Shown here: positions 1-13,554 of the stretch, piece after piece
Layout of the letters: every line of letters starts with the position of its first letter
Numbering within the stretch: position 1 is the stretch's first letter
From: Rhododendron vialii
Lineage: Eukaryota; Streptophyta; Magnoliopsida; Ericales; Ericaceae
Length of the DNA stretch: 64,000 nucleotides
Direction: 5' to 3'
Assembly (NCBI RefSeq): GCF_030253575.1
Contig: NC_080559.1
Coordinates: forward strand, 8,770,501-8,834,500
Notes under the pieces: generated by a model
What the model saw: the letters and a program-made list of their open reading frames with translations, nothing else
What the model was told of the DNA's origin: nothing
The model's database searches: none
Program-made: the position numbers and the translations under genes

Positions 1-253
1 GGTAAAGGGTTTCAAATTGTAAGTCTCGTTCGCCGTTGAGGGTTTTGAAACAGATTTGAAAGGGTTTCTTTTTCTACGCTCGATGGTATGTACGATTTAA
101 ATAATTTGTAGGTGCAGCCGCAGGCATTGGACACGCTATTTCCATATGTAGGCAACGAGTAAGTACGCACGCGTAGTTCGACACGTTTATCTCAAAGTTT
201 TTTTTTTTTAAATAATTCAAGTGCTTGGGTCAATTTAGCTAAGTTATCTATAA

Positions 254-951
254 GTTCATCCACAGTGGTATAATCAAAAGTCAAATGTTTTTAAAGTTAA
301 TAATGTTAGTGCAAAAGATGGCTCACAATGGTACAATCAAACTTAGCAACATCCTTAGAAATAATCAAATTTTGGGTTTTGGATAACCAAAACTAGCAAC
401 ATTTTTCAATAATCAAAATTTGTTGACTCCACACTACATAAGTTAACTAGTTCCAAAATTTGTATACGCACGTGTTTCAATTGGTATTTTTTTCTTCTCT
501 TCTTTGCCTACTCTATATTTTATTCACTCCACCCACAAAACTATTTCTCTTTCTTTCCCTCAAAAAGTGAAGCTCATATCTCTCGATCATGTACAATTCA
601 ATCCATCATCGCCGAATTAAGGTATTTCACTCTTTTTTTCCATTTCTATTTCTTTCCCCAAAAAATATTCATAATAGGAGAGAAGAAAGTCACTGATTTT
701 TTTTCCAAAATTAAGAGAGGAAATCGATATATTTTTGCCAAAAAAAAAAAAGTAAATGAAGAGAAGTGAATAGCAAGAAACAGAGGAGGAGAGAGAGTGA
801 AATTGTAGTGGACCCTTATTTTGGTTATGGACTAGAAGTGACCATTGTGAAGCTCAACATAGTTAAACTTAACAACCTCTTAATTGAATAACCAAAAGCT
901 GATGTGTCAACTTTTGATTATCTTTTTTTGATTATACCACTGTGGATGGCC
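254..951. mobile_element. Tourist/PIF-Harbinger-like TIR element
   Basis: The two ends are inverted copies: CATCCACAGTGGTATAATCA on the left (from 257) and its complement ending at 948 on the right. TAA lies directly outside each end (251-253 and 952-954), the target duplication expected of PIF/Harbinger elements. The interior has no transposase reading frame, so it is non-autonomous. A related end (CATCCACAATGG) occurs near 62970. Confidence 0.7.
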
Positions 952-1357
952 TAAGCGGTGTTTTTGATCGTGGAAAATTTATAGATTTGTATTTGAAAAT
1001 AAGTTGTTGATAGGTTTGTGAGTTGAGAATTACGGTAGCAAAAACAGTTTTTGCTGACAAATTTTAGTAAAAACGAAATGATGAAACTTTTTTGTTAATG
1101 AAAACGAGTTAGTAAAATACGTCAAGTTTTTAGTATTTTTTTGTCAGTGAAAACGGGACCTAATTTTGAGAACCCCGTGTGCGTTATGTGATCTTTCTTG
1201 GAATATACGCACCATATGACCATACTTTGTGGGTCAAATCTTAATTGTTAAGTTCGGATGAGAAACTTACCTCAGAGCACCACCTAACACACTATAAATA
1301 ATGTACGTCAGAATCCATTTTCTTATACATACTCCGAAAAATATATCCCGAACATGA

Positions 1358-1562
1358 TTTTTTTTTTTCTAATGCAAGATATTCCGGGCTAACTTTCACG
1401 CAATTCGGACTAATCTCTACAATCTCTCTCATAGCCATTTTACACGCTCATGCACGTGAGTAAGATGACCCCAAAAGTTGTTGGCAAAGGAAATCGAACC
1501 TGAGACCTTAAGTTAGCTGTTAGGATGGAGTAAACACCTAAGTCCCAACGGGCCAAAACCAC
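1358..1562 (-). mobile_element. tRNA-derived SINE
   Basis: Read on the minus strand, it starts with an A-box-like GGCTAAGTGG (near 1562) and has a B box GGTTCGATTTCC about 70 bases on (near 1488). It ends in an A-rich tail, seen as the T run at 1358-1370 on the plus strand. This layout (tRNA-like head, unrelated body, poly-A end) is that of a plant SINE. I could not find a clean target duplication. Confidence 0.6.
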
Positions 1563-2753
1563 TTAGCCAAAAAGTATTTCTTACTGCTAATAAAAGTCTA
1601 TTAACGGTCATAAATACCTCTAAAAGTCTCTTCGGGATAATTTTGGGTTTTTTTTTTTTTGGTTCCTAACACTTTTGTTATATATAGAATCTAGGTAGGC
1701 GTATCAAATCATCTCATGGGCATGGAATAATATTTTTTATTAGGTACCTAAATTTCTAAGATGAAAGGTTGAGATGATCCTTGTCTATACATCCGAATAG
1801 AATTCATCGTTTATTTTGTAGAACTTGTCAAGAAGAATATACATGTCAAAAATCAGTTTTATCGAACTTCATCGGTACATGAACGAATCCACGTTTGTGC
1901 GAGGTAAAAAATAAAGCAAAAAATGGTTTGAAACTTCAAGAGTTCATTTTTTTTCCTTGCCCAAACACAATTCGTTCTGATATCAAGCAAATTCCGGCCA
2001 AACTGATTTTTCGTTCAAATATTCTTCTCAATGAATTCTACAAAGTCAATTTGGATCATTTTTTCGGATGCGGAATTATCCCAAAAAAATTGAAAACTAG
2101 AGGGAACTGGACACAAGAAATACTAGACTGGAGCTCAGTCCCAAAACCAGCCCCATGATCCGATGCTTTTATTTCCTCAGCCTCATAAACGTGGGCAATC
2201 GGATCAGGTGGGGCTGCTAAAAACAAGATACTCGAGTTCGAGTTCATGTTCGCTTGCCTAACGAAACTCGAACAAATTGGCTTCATTGGGCTTGTAATGT
2301 ATAAAGAATCAAACTACTCGATATCGACGGCTTATGATTAAAGTTTGTTTGGATTGGTTCATCTTATAAACAAGCTAAGCTCAAACATATTACTGAAGCT
2401 CATTAAAGTCTTCAAACCAAACACGATCAATCACATGCTCGGCTCGTTTGGCTCGTATACCACTCCTAAGTGCAGGACAACCAACACTTGCAAAAGGAAT
2501 CTTATTCCATACCCAGATAGAGTTTTGATTCCCCCCTCTGTTTTCCTTTTTCTTTCTATTGTTTTTGGAAGAATTTTGATGAGAAACACAAACGTCTGTG
2601 TTCGGATATTTGGATCTTGGCGAAAAAGAAATAATGCAGGAAAGAATCTATTCATTTCCGTTTTTTTCCTTTGAACATCAATATTCATTTCCTTCACGTC
2701 TCTTCATTTTCTCGTCCCTTGGTAAATCACTCGGACCGGGCTCCTCTGCAGAT

Positions 2754-2903
2754 GGACTGAAGAGAGACCTCTGTCATTTTCATGGTAGCCATTTATTTTT
2801 GCATTCAACGGTTCAGATTTTAACAAAACTCTTATCGGTTAAAATCTGAACTGTTAAAAACACTTTTTTATGGTTAGAATCATGCGGACAGCACTTTGCA
2901 GTC
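2754..2903 (-). repeat. MITE-like repeat with GGACTG/CAGTC ends
   Basis: A unit bounded by inverted GGACTG...GCAGTC ends, with an inner segment about a T-rich GCATTCAACGGTTCAGATTTTAAC stretch (2808-2831). The same family recurs as a tandem pair at 35149-35396 in the opposite orientation. It has no coding capacity. Confidence 0.45.
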
Positions 2904-3615
2904 TAACAACATATGCAGAGAAGCCAGATTCAAATCACTCTTTGTATCCATGATCCAAACATACCATAAAACGCTAAAAAAGAACTAAAGAACTAGTGTA
3001 CAAAAAACTCACATGAGAATCAAGGGCCAGTACAAAAAGACGGGGAAAAAAAATTTCTGAGCATCTCAAACACTCATCAGGCTGGAAACTGAAAGGATTC
3101 AATCATCCAAGTAACCTGGGGTTCTCGAATTATAGAGTGAATTTCCACTAAATTTTTGATATTTTTGTTTGTTTTCTCTGAATTTTTAATTTTTTTCACA
3201 TTTTATTTCATGAATTAATTATCCATCTCGGCGAGAAGAGTTTTAAAAAGTAAAAAATATGATTAAAAGTTAAAAAAAAAAAACGTTACTAAAAACGAAA
3301 AGAAACTACTAAAAAGTTGATACTTTGTTCCCATAGTGTCGTCTTACCTGAAATTTTTTTCAACTTCAATATACATTTTTCTACTTTTTTGATTCCTCTG
3401 GTCAAGACGAACGAATAATCTCAAAAATTAAGACGAAAAGCTAAACAAAACTTACGAAAAGTAAAAAATAGCCACACACACACACACAAAAACCAGGGCA
3501 AAAATTTAGTGGAGGCTGAACTATTCTACTCTAATGATACAACAGGATTGGAGCAAACCAACATGACAAGCTATCTCCGCAAAGAAGCAATGATAAGAAA
3601 AGCTGGACGGAGATG

Positions 3616-6600
3616 TCATATCCGCTTCCGATACAGCCTCCTGTATATTTTTGCGCCTTCGAATTCTGCATGGATCTCTCTCTCCGTCCGTATCCCCATT
3701 GGATTACTGAGTAACCATCCCTCGTTGTCACAAAGCACGTCTGCATCGAATTTTTCGACGTGCAGAAGCCCATCTGAAAAGGCGTCGAACTTCTCCCTCA
3801 TGTCAAGTGCTACTTCAAGCACATCAGACTGTATAAATACCTGTTCGACAACAATTGCACAACTTAGTGTTGTACTTTATGCGTAGAGCCATAGGCATTT
3901 CTGTTCAAAATACAACTGATGTTAGAGCTTGAGACAAGCGAGACAAGAATACAAAAGACACTCATATCTTCGCAGAAATATAGAAAGAATACAATCCCTC
4001 CAGACAACCGAGACAAGTGTCGAGAGACATAGTGAAGGGGAGAAAAAAGAAGTGAGGTTTCATGTAAAAGACTCATAACAGAGTTTAGCTACGTCATTTT
4101 GCTGCAGTCTAGCCAAGCAATATACAGTTCAAACATTAATCTTGGACGGGTGTTGCCGTGTTTTGAGAAAGCAATGTTAGGAAAAGAGACGATTTTGGAC
4201 ACTCACAGTTGACTACAAGTACATTTGAACCAGTTTTAAGTGATTGTCCAAAATAACTAAATTGAAAACACAACCAACTTCTCTCTCTCTTGAGATGTAA
4301 AATACGAAGAAAGGAAACCAAATTAAAGAAGACCGAAGGAGAAGAAATAGGGTGCAAGTTTGACAAAAAAACTGGATGTTTTTGTTTTCCCCGTACATGA
4401 ACTTTGTCTGTCTAAACCAATGCGGTTTGCGTGCCCGTCCAACCCAACTCTGTAAGGGATTGGAGAATCATAATTATCATTCAAGCCAATAAAGTAGTGG
4501 TGGCAGTAAGGCAAAGTAATTTCCCCCCCTTTTCTGCAATAAATGGCAACAAGGACAACAAAATCATAAGTCATTCGAGGTCTAATGCTCAACGAGGGAC
4601 TACATTAGTTACCAAATTCAACTCAACTATTGAGAGGCACAAAGCCCTTTTAGATTGACATGACGGGGAATCATTAGACACTTGAGGCCTATAGTTTAGC
4701 TTTATACTCATCATATTCAACAAAACTATTGGATGTGCTACAATCAACCAACCTGTTTTCCATAGAGAGAAATGAAAGGAAATGATTTGAAATCCCAGGA
4801 TTCATAAAATCACAACCAAAGAAGCTTGCCAACAGAAGTCACAAGTGAAACGACATGCCACAATCTCGAACCCTGTAGGCTCACAGGTTGGATGACACCA
4901 ATCGTGAGTGGGAATGAATAAGTGACTCCAGATTCTCGTCATTCCTATATTACGAAATTCGAATGGACAGGAATGAAAAATGATACCCGATGACCTATTC
5001 AAATCGGAATCACATTCCCGAACTAAACAGGAATCTGATCTTCACCCTCTCCCCATGGCTACGAAACACAGATACGGATATGAGATGCAAATATGATACT
5101 AGATGAATGCGGCGATACAGCAAAGTCCAAAAAACAAAGAATGCAGGTAAGAGGATATTTTTTATAACAATACATACATCTACGATTATTCTTGAAATAA
5201 GAACAGATTCGCACAAGTGTCAAAACCCCTAGAAGAAAAAGAGAACTTGTTTAAGCGACAGAATGAATGGATTACGTGTGTGCATGAGTTTCGCCGCCTA
5301 GCTAAAATACCTGCAAACAACCGGTTGTGAATCACAGGCTCACAGCCATTGGTAATATTTTTCTAATTGATAGGTGGTGCTGATTATTTAATTGGGAAAA
5401 TAAAACCAAGAAATACGAGGTCAACCCCTCCAATTGGGAGCAAAGATGCATGGGGTTAGTTTGATCATTTGCTCCAGAAGACCTCAATCAAAAGTCTAAA
5501 TTGTAAGTGCATTGGAACTTGTATAAATGGCTGACAGATGATGTGCGTGGAGCACACTACCGGGCGCCCTGTAGGCGGTCTTTACATTTTCCCAAGAAAA
5601 AATATCGCATTTCGCATGATGGATAATATAGATATCAACATATTATTTACCTAAATATAGGATACATTTAGAGATATAATTGTTCTACCTCTAAACGTAT
5701 CGTATCATAAGAAACATATCGTAGCGAATGAGTCTCGTAAGATGTACTTTAAACACAAGATGTTTTTAGAGTGACATACCAAATCGTAGGATAGGTATAT
5801 CTATGTATTGTAAAGTTTTTTGACAACCCCACAAATGTCAATCGCTCTAATGAGTAACTGTAAAACCATCCTTATGGCAAAGATAACATATTGACCACAA
5901 ACCTGTCCTCCTGGCATTAGACAATCTACAATAGATTCCACTAAATGCTTCTGAACAACCCTTCTTTTATGATACTTTTTCTTGAAATGCGGGTCCGGAC
6001 ACTGCAAAAGCATGAAAAGCAACTATGAGTTTTATAAACCAATTGCAAAGACTAACCATTTAAGACAATTCGAGAAAATCCTACATAAATAAATAAACAG
6101 TACAAAAAGGTATTGTTCAGTACAAGGACAGGACCCACCAGGATGGAAACTAACACCAAGGGTCCAGGGTATGTGGATACGAGTTCTTTGAAAGAAACCG
6201 TGGCATTTGCGAATATGAAATGACTGCATTCAGATACACATCACAATATAGCCATTAAAACTATCTTTTACACACTATTGTCAATTTGAATATTAAACTA
6301 TTGCAACTTGGAACCATACATATTAGATAAAGCCAGCTCATTTGCCCAGTACTCAGCACGCATGACCAACTGCACAAGGAAAAGAATATGTTACAAGGAA
6401 AACTAAGTCTTCACATGATTTAAATGTAAGGGGGAAAGGACCACGCAATTATACATTAACTCCAATCAGAATAATAGTCAAGGCGGTTCAAAGTCACCAA
6501 AGGAAATTGTTCCCATACTTTCTGCCGTATTTCGAGTCCCAAATAATTCTTGGGATCCTGACTTCTTTCCAGATTTCTTTTTGCTAGCCACATGAGAAAT

Positions 6601-9600
6601 CTGCCACTACCTGGGATTCTACATGTCATTAGAAGGAAGTCAAGACACAAATTTGCTCTGAGGTAGTTACAGCACAAAATAGATGCCTGGCCTCTTATAA
6701 TTTAGACATGGATGATACATATTTCAGCTACACACCTGAATTATTACTTGCACCGATGTATGCTCATATCTAGCTAGTGCAATGTGATGATGTAATGCCA
6801 TTTGAGACAATTTAACACTCTCCTACAGATGTCATCATTGTTACCTATGTATAAATGCACATGGTTAACAACAAATGTTAGTTCTGATTCCAGTCCAACA
6901 CGAGTCCGTAAGATCAACTCTAGGTACATCACAAGATCTCATCCTCCCTTCCAATTTGCTCCACTTTCTGCTCTGGTTTTTAGATTAGTTCCCTCTTTCT
7001 GGAGACTTTACAAGCATTCTGTTCATCTCAGTTCACTCAACCTCTTACATGACAGCAGCGTATTCAAGATATGTATGTAACTATGTATAGTTCAGCCCTC
7101 TTCACAAACTTGTACAATTGATGGCACAGAGATAGCCAACTCTATTATCGAGGAAATGAGGATTGGTAACGATTTGGCACCAGATATCTGGAGTGTGGAA
7201 AGAGCAGCTGTGAGAAGCGGAAAAGCCATAAAAAATTACAACTTGTTTTGAAGGTTTCCACAGAAAGAGCCCTTGATTTTGTCAAATGGATCACGATTAC
7301 AGGTACCTGGAAGCATACTGCTGGATCAAAGAAATACAAATCGCTTACATAATATGGTCTAATATCTAAGGTTGTATCTTGATCATGAGCGAATTTGTTG
7401 ATGTTCCACCCATGAAGTATGGAAAATGCCAAATATTGGGAACTACCCAGGAGAGTTAGGAACATGAACAAGGAGAAGCAAGAACAAATCAAGCGGAGAA
7501 TCGTTCACATTTTGTCCTTGTTCCACTAGCAACTAGCGATCACAAAGCCCTTAAACCTTTTCGCTCAACCATTACGCCCGCCCGCCAGGCACGGTACCCT
7601 TCCTCATATCATCCATCACCCTTTCTTTCATCCCGGCTATTCATGTGAACTCCTGTCCTTTCATAACAAGAGATCCTCAAATGACACTGAGGGAAACAAG
7701 TTAGCTACTATCCTCGCGGGAGAACTAGGGTATTGAGTACAAAAAAAGTACCGAGATAAAGATACAGAAGACTTTTAGCTCCGTACTAACCTGGCAGCCT
7801 TCAAGTAATACTCCCCCCCAAAACCTAGAGAAAGGAGAAGCACACTATCACTAGAAGCGTTTAACTCAAACTAAAGAAGGTTGACTATACTAGATAAATA
7901 GCCTTGTCCTAGACATAATCTCTGGCGTCTCAACAAATATATCTCTCCTTCCGACCTCTAACGGAAGAGGCCTATTCCGCTGTTCTGGACTAGGAACAAG
8001 CTTGAAAGATTTTTCTCTCATGGACAAGCTGGCTAGAAGTCCTAGTCAAACACGCAAAGGATTTATGGACTAAAGGAATTTCTTAATTCTCGTTGCTACA
8101 CACTAGATATAAGTTAGGGGAAATTACAACAAAGAAAAAGAATTACTTAGTACTTCCATAACAAAATTGTATCTATCCGAACAGTACAGATTGTATTTAT
8201 TTTGGTGTTTATGGGCGCTTTTGTGCCCTAGGGAGCTCTAAGTTCTTATCTTTTAACTTTCTGTGAATGTCAAGCATCTGTCCATGTTCGTCTACTGATA
8301 TACTGAGCAAAACTTCAACAGCCAACACAGCAATTACTATCTTGCTCTTTCAATCTAACGTCAATGCTAACTTTAAGCCTGACTATGCCCCGAAACTTAT
8401 AAGAAACTAGGGGAGGACAACAATGAAATATCTTTCTTGTAATGCTTTCCTCAAGAATAAGGAATCCTGCAGTTCAGTACACTCCTCATATGCAACAACA
8501 GGACAAACGACATTCGATATATTCAAGTTGCTCTTCTGTGAATACAAGGACAAAAACGTTATATTGCCAATGACAACGCACATATTACAACAACTCAACT
8601 AAGAAAAGGTTGAATGGCAATTGCCAGTTCTCCAAATTTGTAAAACTTTCTCCTCTCATATGATAAGCTTGAGAGCTCAACATATAACTATACAGTAGAA
8701 GAAAAATAATGTAGAGAGTATCAGTAGCAGTGAGGTTGTATCTACGATTCTTACCACTCCCTACATCCACTACAAGTGGCAACGTTGGGTCCCTGTACAC
8801 TTCACTCCACTTTGGAACTGGTGCTGGCGCCTGTCCACAATAAAGAAAGCAAACATTTTAAATGATAGAAGCCTCACTATTGACTCATAAAATGGCCGGA
8901 GAGAGAGAGATTACCGAGAATGACGCACTGAGAGGGTTAACATGCTGCCGGATTCGAACATGACCCACCTCCTACAACAGAATACGCCTAGTAGCTCAAT
9001 TCAAATGAAGAAATGAAAAAACCAACTCTCAATCTTTATAAGAAAGCAAACAACTATCAATACCTGGCTACAATAATTGCACAGATGTTCAACTGCATCT
9101 TTCTATAGTAGAAAACACTTTATGTTGGTGACCACATTAGAACATGCATGATATTTATCAAAAAACACAACATTAGAACATGCATGATGTCGGTAGGAGG
9201 TAGATTCCCACATGAGAAAGAGGTTGAGTTTTGATCAACCACAACAGGTGTGCATAGAAGAGGGACAATCTTCTGTGGGGTGGATCTTTTCCAACTATGC
9301 TCCCAAAAGAAAAACATTTGAAAGGAAATGCATGCATGTAGTTATGCCTATATTGTGCGCATTTAATTCAAACACCTTCTGCCATTTCTCCCCTTACAGT
9401 TCATGTCTTTTGTGATACAGCTTCTTCCATCTCCCTCCCTCTTTTCTTTTTCAGTCAGCAACAAGAAATCTAAATGCTCTCAATCACAATAGACAACTGT
9501 ACCTTATGAGGAAATCTAGATAGAATACTCAATCAGAGTTTCCCATTGAAGCCTACTGAGTATCACCAAACCGCTAAACCTGGGGGTAATTTCCCAAGAG

Positions 9601-11363
9601 AGTGAGCCAGAGAGACAAGGGTTGAAAGTTGAAACTTCATCAAACTCAATGCATGCGTATGGAAGATGCAACTTTTTAATGGGTTGCATTTTCTTTTAAT
9701 GATTTTTGCTTGCAACCGTTCATGCACTACAAATATGGTCCATTTTCTTGTTCAACTCCTAAGGATGTGCATATTCCATCTCTCTTACTCTAAAAGGTGT
9801 ACTGATACCCAGTCGCACAACGGTACAAACCATTTGCCTTTGCTCTCTCTTGGGACCAACAAGGGTGCTAAGGCGAGGGGCAGCAGTGCCCCTCAAATGC
9901 TTAAAATATACGCTCTAACCCATGCTACTAAATACATTTCCAAGTCACTCCCCTCTGGAGCTTATGTCCCCCTCCATTTTTCCCTTTTGTTAATCAAAAT
10001 CCCTGAAATTTGACTCTCTGAATATTTGTTCAATTCCAGAATACATTTCACATTAGTTAATGCATTTCATCAATTTTCTTCACACCTTACTTCTTCTCAT
10101 TTGTTTCTACAAGCCCTGAAGATACAATTATCTGACAAGTACCCTGTTTATGTTGCTAGCGGTATTAGATAGTAACCGGTCAAATGCACATCTGAAATCT
10201 TCCTAAGAGCTACAGAACACAATCAGAAATTTCTCAACAGAATTGAAGTTTCATTGTTATATTACCACAAAAAGTTGCTACTATTATTTTCTAGCCGTGA
10301 TTATTAGTTCCACTTCCAAATTAATTTCTTTGCTCAACCACATATATCCTTACTACAGAAATATGCCATTTGCCTCATTCCTGTTATTCCATAACTGAAA
10401 AAATGACAATCAAGACTACCGAATAAAAATTCCATGAAGAAAGACAGAACATAACCCAAACAGAATATATTCAAACACACATGGATCGATAGCAGCGCTC
10501 CAGATTTTTGTACAACGGTTACAAAATCGTAAAATAAAAAATTTATACAAAGATCTATAAAAACTAAACATATTTATTTTGTTTGATAATGTATTGGGCC
10601 CTAGTTTAGTAAGTTTCGTTGAACTATACCATCTACTAATTCAGAAATCTAAGTGAATTTTCATTTACTCTTGACTACGTAAGCTTCCACACCCATGGAA
10701 TTCCATTTTTCCATTGCCATCCTCATTTTTTACAATGAAAATAGTATCATCTTCCCGAAAAATGACAAAGGTGTTACACTCATGTTTTGCTATTTCTTCA
10801 ATCTCTCTCTCTCAAAAAAAATGGCAATTTAGCCATATAATTTGAGTGAATTTTGGCATTGTGGGTGTGGCACCCAATTTGACAAATTTTGCCAAGAAAG
10901 GTAGAATGATAGCGCCAACAATATTAAAGAAAAATCACATTGTATGTAAGACAAAATCCAAAAAGCTTCAAGCTGGAGCCGCCAATAATAGACACATCCA
11001 TGAACGCATAACCACACACACATACTCCCAAAAAAAACAAACCACAACACTACCATTGGATATATGTAAATGTGTATATCTACCTACCTCGGAAAAACTG
11101 TCGGAGAGATTGAGGTCGGCGTATTCCAAAGCGACGAGCTGGGGGCTTCTGACTAGTTGTTGTCCCTCACTAGTAGAAGGTACAGAAACAGCAGTGCAGT
11201 TGCGGCGATGGGGTTGAGGGATTATTATTGATGGTAATATAGAAGAAGCTGAAAAGTGTTTAAGTTTTCCGATGGGTTGATTGACGAATCGAGACGACGA
11301 TGCAACGGTAAACAAGGCGTCAAGGGTCTTGGGCACAGCGCAGAGAAAATGGGACACCGTCAT
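3616..11363 (-). CDS. tRNA (guanine-N(7)-)-methyltransferase, probably plastid-targeted
   Basis: Transfers methyl from S-adenosylmethionine to N7 of guanine 46 in tRNA (TrmB/METTL1 family). Exons read by hand: 11363-11088, 8971-8915, 8830-8755, 6610-6519, 6369-6320, 6223-6139, 6001-5903, 3840-3616. All have GT-AG borders and join in frame to give about 319 residues. The SAM site DVGSGSGRFL is completed across the exon 3/4 junction. The family signature CPDPHFKKKYHKRR is in exon 7, and the last exon carries the C-terminal helix region. Exon 1 encodes a Ser/Arg-rich, acid-poor N-terminus that looks like a chloroplast transit peptide; a plastid copy is known in plants. The start is the first ATG (11361-11363). 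Exon 2 could begin 3 bases later (GAG|GTG ambiguity). The last intron (3841-5902) is about 2 kb. A (GA)n run lies just upstream of the start. Identity is firm; plastid location is inferred. Confidence 0.9.
8972..11087 (-). other. Intron 1 of the tRNA methyltransferase gene
   Basis: A 2.1-kb AT-rich intron with a GTAGGT donor at 11087 and a TGTAG acceptor. I see no coding or transposon signature in it. Confidence 0.7.
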
Positions 11364-11380
11364 TTACGGCAATTGCCCAC

Positions 11381-11402
11381 CTCTCTCTCTCTCTCTCTCT
11401 CT
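11381..11402. repeat. (CT)n microsatellite in 5' leader of tRNA methyltransferase gene
   Basis: An uninterrupted CT run about 20 bp upstream of the ATG at 11363. On the minus strand it is a GA tract, a common 5'-UTR element of plant genes. Confidence 0.8.
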
Positions 11403-12082
11403 GTGTTTCTATGGTTTGGGATAACAATTCTTCTCGCCTGCCTTGATGCCACGATGGTTTGGGTGTCCTGGGTTTTGGCAAGGGTCTTTGTGCCCTACTG
11501 TCCTGGGTTTATGGGGGTGCTTGGACTCTCGGGCCCCCCATTTTTTAGGACCTGGGGTGCCCACCACTACAACCCATAGGCCGGCGATCTGACTGTTCAT
11601 TTCGGTAAAAGAATTACCGGTAGAAACTTCAATGCTTGTGTCAAAATGAGCAGCTAAATCTCATTTTTTTATTACAGTACTGTTAAAAAAAAAAAAAAAC
11701 TTATTACAGCACATTTTTTGCCTCTTAAATTGTGGTATTTTGAATCCAGAGTGTTTAAGGATTTTGTACATAATACATTTTGCAATATAAATAGTATTTG
11801 AGAGTGTAATTATCAAAATAAGTTATGGATTGATTTTCTTTACCATATTTCTGTTGGTTTTTTATTATCGTATCAAATATATATGAATAACCATTTTAGA
11901 CACTCTCATCATCTCAATTTAAGTGTCCCATATAAAAAATCGTGCATTTTCAAGTTTTTAAAAAATATTATTTTTTTATTTTTACACTGAATTAAAGTAC
12001 TCAATAAGGTTAATTTAGTGTAAATAAAAATAATATTTGACTCTGCAAGTTTTTCTTCCTGCTCCTTAAAAAGTGAAAATTA

Positions 12083-12257
12083 AGGGGGCATTTGGTAATC
12101 TTTTTGTTTTCAGTTTTTGATTTTTTTTTAAAACTTTTTTGAAAACTAATGAAGAAAACTTGTATGGTAACAAGTTTCTACCTTTTTGTTTTTCATAAAC
12201 TTTTTTAGAATTTTTTAAACTATGAAAACTACAAAAATAAATATTACCAAACATGTT
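12083..12257. mobile_element. Small MITE with GCATTTGGTAAT ends
   Basis: The left end GGGGCATTTGGTAAT and right end ATTACCAAACATG are inverted copies, with an AT-rich interior that folds on itself. It is of hAT-MITE type by its terminal motif. I could not fix a target duplication. Confidence 0.5.
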
Positions 12258-13376
12258 TCTTATTTTTATTTTTATAAAAATATAAATCTGTTTCTACTTA
12301 TAGTAGGGGAGAGAAAAAAAACCTGTGAACCCATGGGTCCGATCCAACCCAAAGGGTTTCGGACGGGCTCGAACCACTATTTTCGGTCGGGTATGAGTTG
12401 AAATCTGCTGAAAATTTGAGTTACTGGCGGGGTTCGGCTTATTCTGTGCCTGGCTCGACCCGACTTGATATGTATATGTATGTATATATATATAGAGAGA
12501 GAGAGTTAGGTTCCGGTGAGGGATCTCTCATTTTATTAAAATGCTGAACTTCCCGTCCCGATTGAATTTCGATGATCCGAGCCGCTCAAAGTTATCAGAA
12601 CATGATTTTAAGGGTCCCCGTGAGAAATCAGCAAAAAAAATGACCGGAAAGGGCTTCATCCGAGCAGTTTTCATTGAACGGTTCAAAAAAAACTGCTTGG
12701 ATGACGCCCTTTGTCTCTCATTCTCTCTCTCATGTAAGTTAATTCATTATTTATAATATTTTCTGAGATTATAGTCCTTGAATCCTTCTTTTCTGCTTGA
12801 TTACAGGTTGGTTTCTTGTGAAATGTGAACGATCTCTTCTTTTTCTCGATCCCATATACTTCTGTTGGCCCGACCAACCCGACCGTAAACTCGATCGGAC
12901 GGTTTCTCTTGTTCATTCGGACGGAGTGGGTTCCAAAATTTCCCAACCCGACATGATCGGGTCGGGTTCCTGGTTCAGGTCAAAACCGCCCATTCAAAAG
13001 TTACCACACTCAAGTACCTGATTTTTCCAATAAGTATATGGGTCGGGCCCCCATAAATGAAAACTGGGTTATTAGGTTCAATACAAAGCCCAATGCGGTT
13101 AGGGCAGTTCTAGGCGTAGGCTGGGCTCGGGCGGTGTCATGCATCTCTCTCTCTCCTTCAAATTTCTGGCACAGATTACCTTTCACTTCCCTTCCTTATC
13201 CGTTCATCATTTATCTCTCTCCCGTTCTTTGTCGGGTGCGCTATCAAAATTCAATTCACCATCGCTGCATCCACCCACACTTCTACAGATATTTTTCTCT
13301 ATGCGTACATATCAGTATAACCCACCTGTACGTTTATAAACTTTTTTGCTTTATACAATCGGCAACAATAAGAAAA
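12258..13376. other. Intergenic region and SIG2 5' leader
   Basis: No protein gene is convincing here. The stretch 12330-13090 is rich in GGGTCGGG/CCCGACC motifs, typical of degraded transposon DNA. From about 13140 it becomes CT-rich and is probably the promoter and 5'-UTR of the sigma factor gene starting at 13377. Confidence 0.4.
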
Positions 13377-13464
13377 ATGTCCCATCTTCCGCCGCAGTTC
13401 AAGTGCGTCCCTGACACTTTCTCCTTTCACTCCAAATCCCACCTCCACTCCCCTACCCTACTCT

Positions 13465-13554
<90 letters not shown>

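Noticed and set aside
4860-4880. tRNA-like B box (GGGTTCGAG) on the minus strand
   Set aside because: No matching A box, cloverleaf or poly-A tail at the expected distance; it may be a very old SINE but cannot be supported.
8940-8971. GTTCGAATCC resembling a tRNA T-loop
   Set aside because: It lies within coding exon 2 of the methyltransferase (codes VRIRQ), and no tRNA fold surrounds it.
10968-11087. Extension of the methyltransferase first exon past 11088
   Set aside because: A strong GTAGGT donor at 11087 and continuation of family similarity in the next exon show this is intron.
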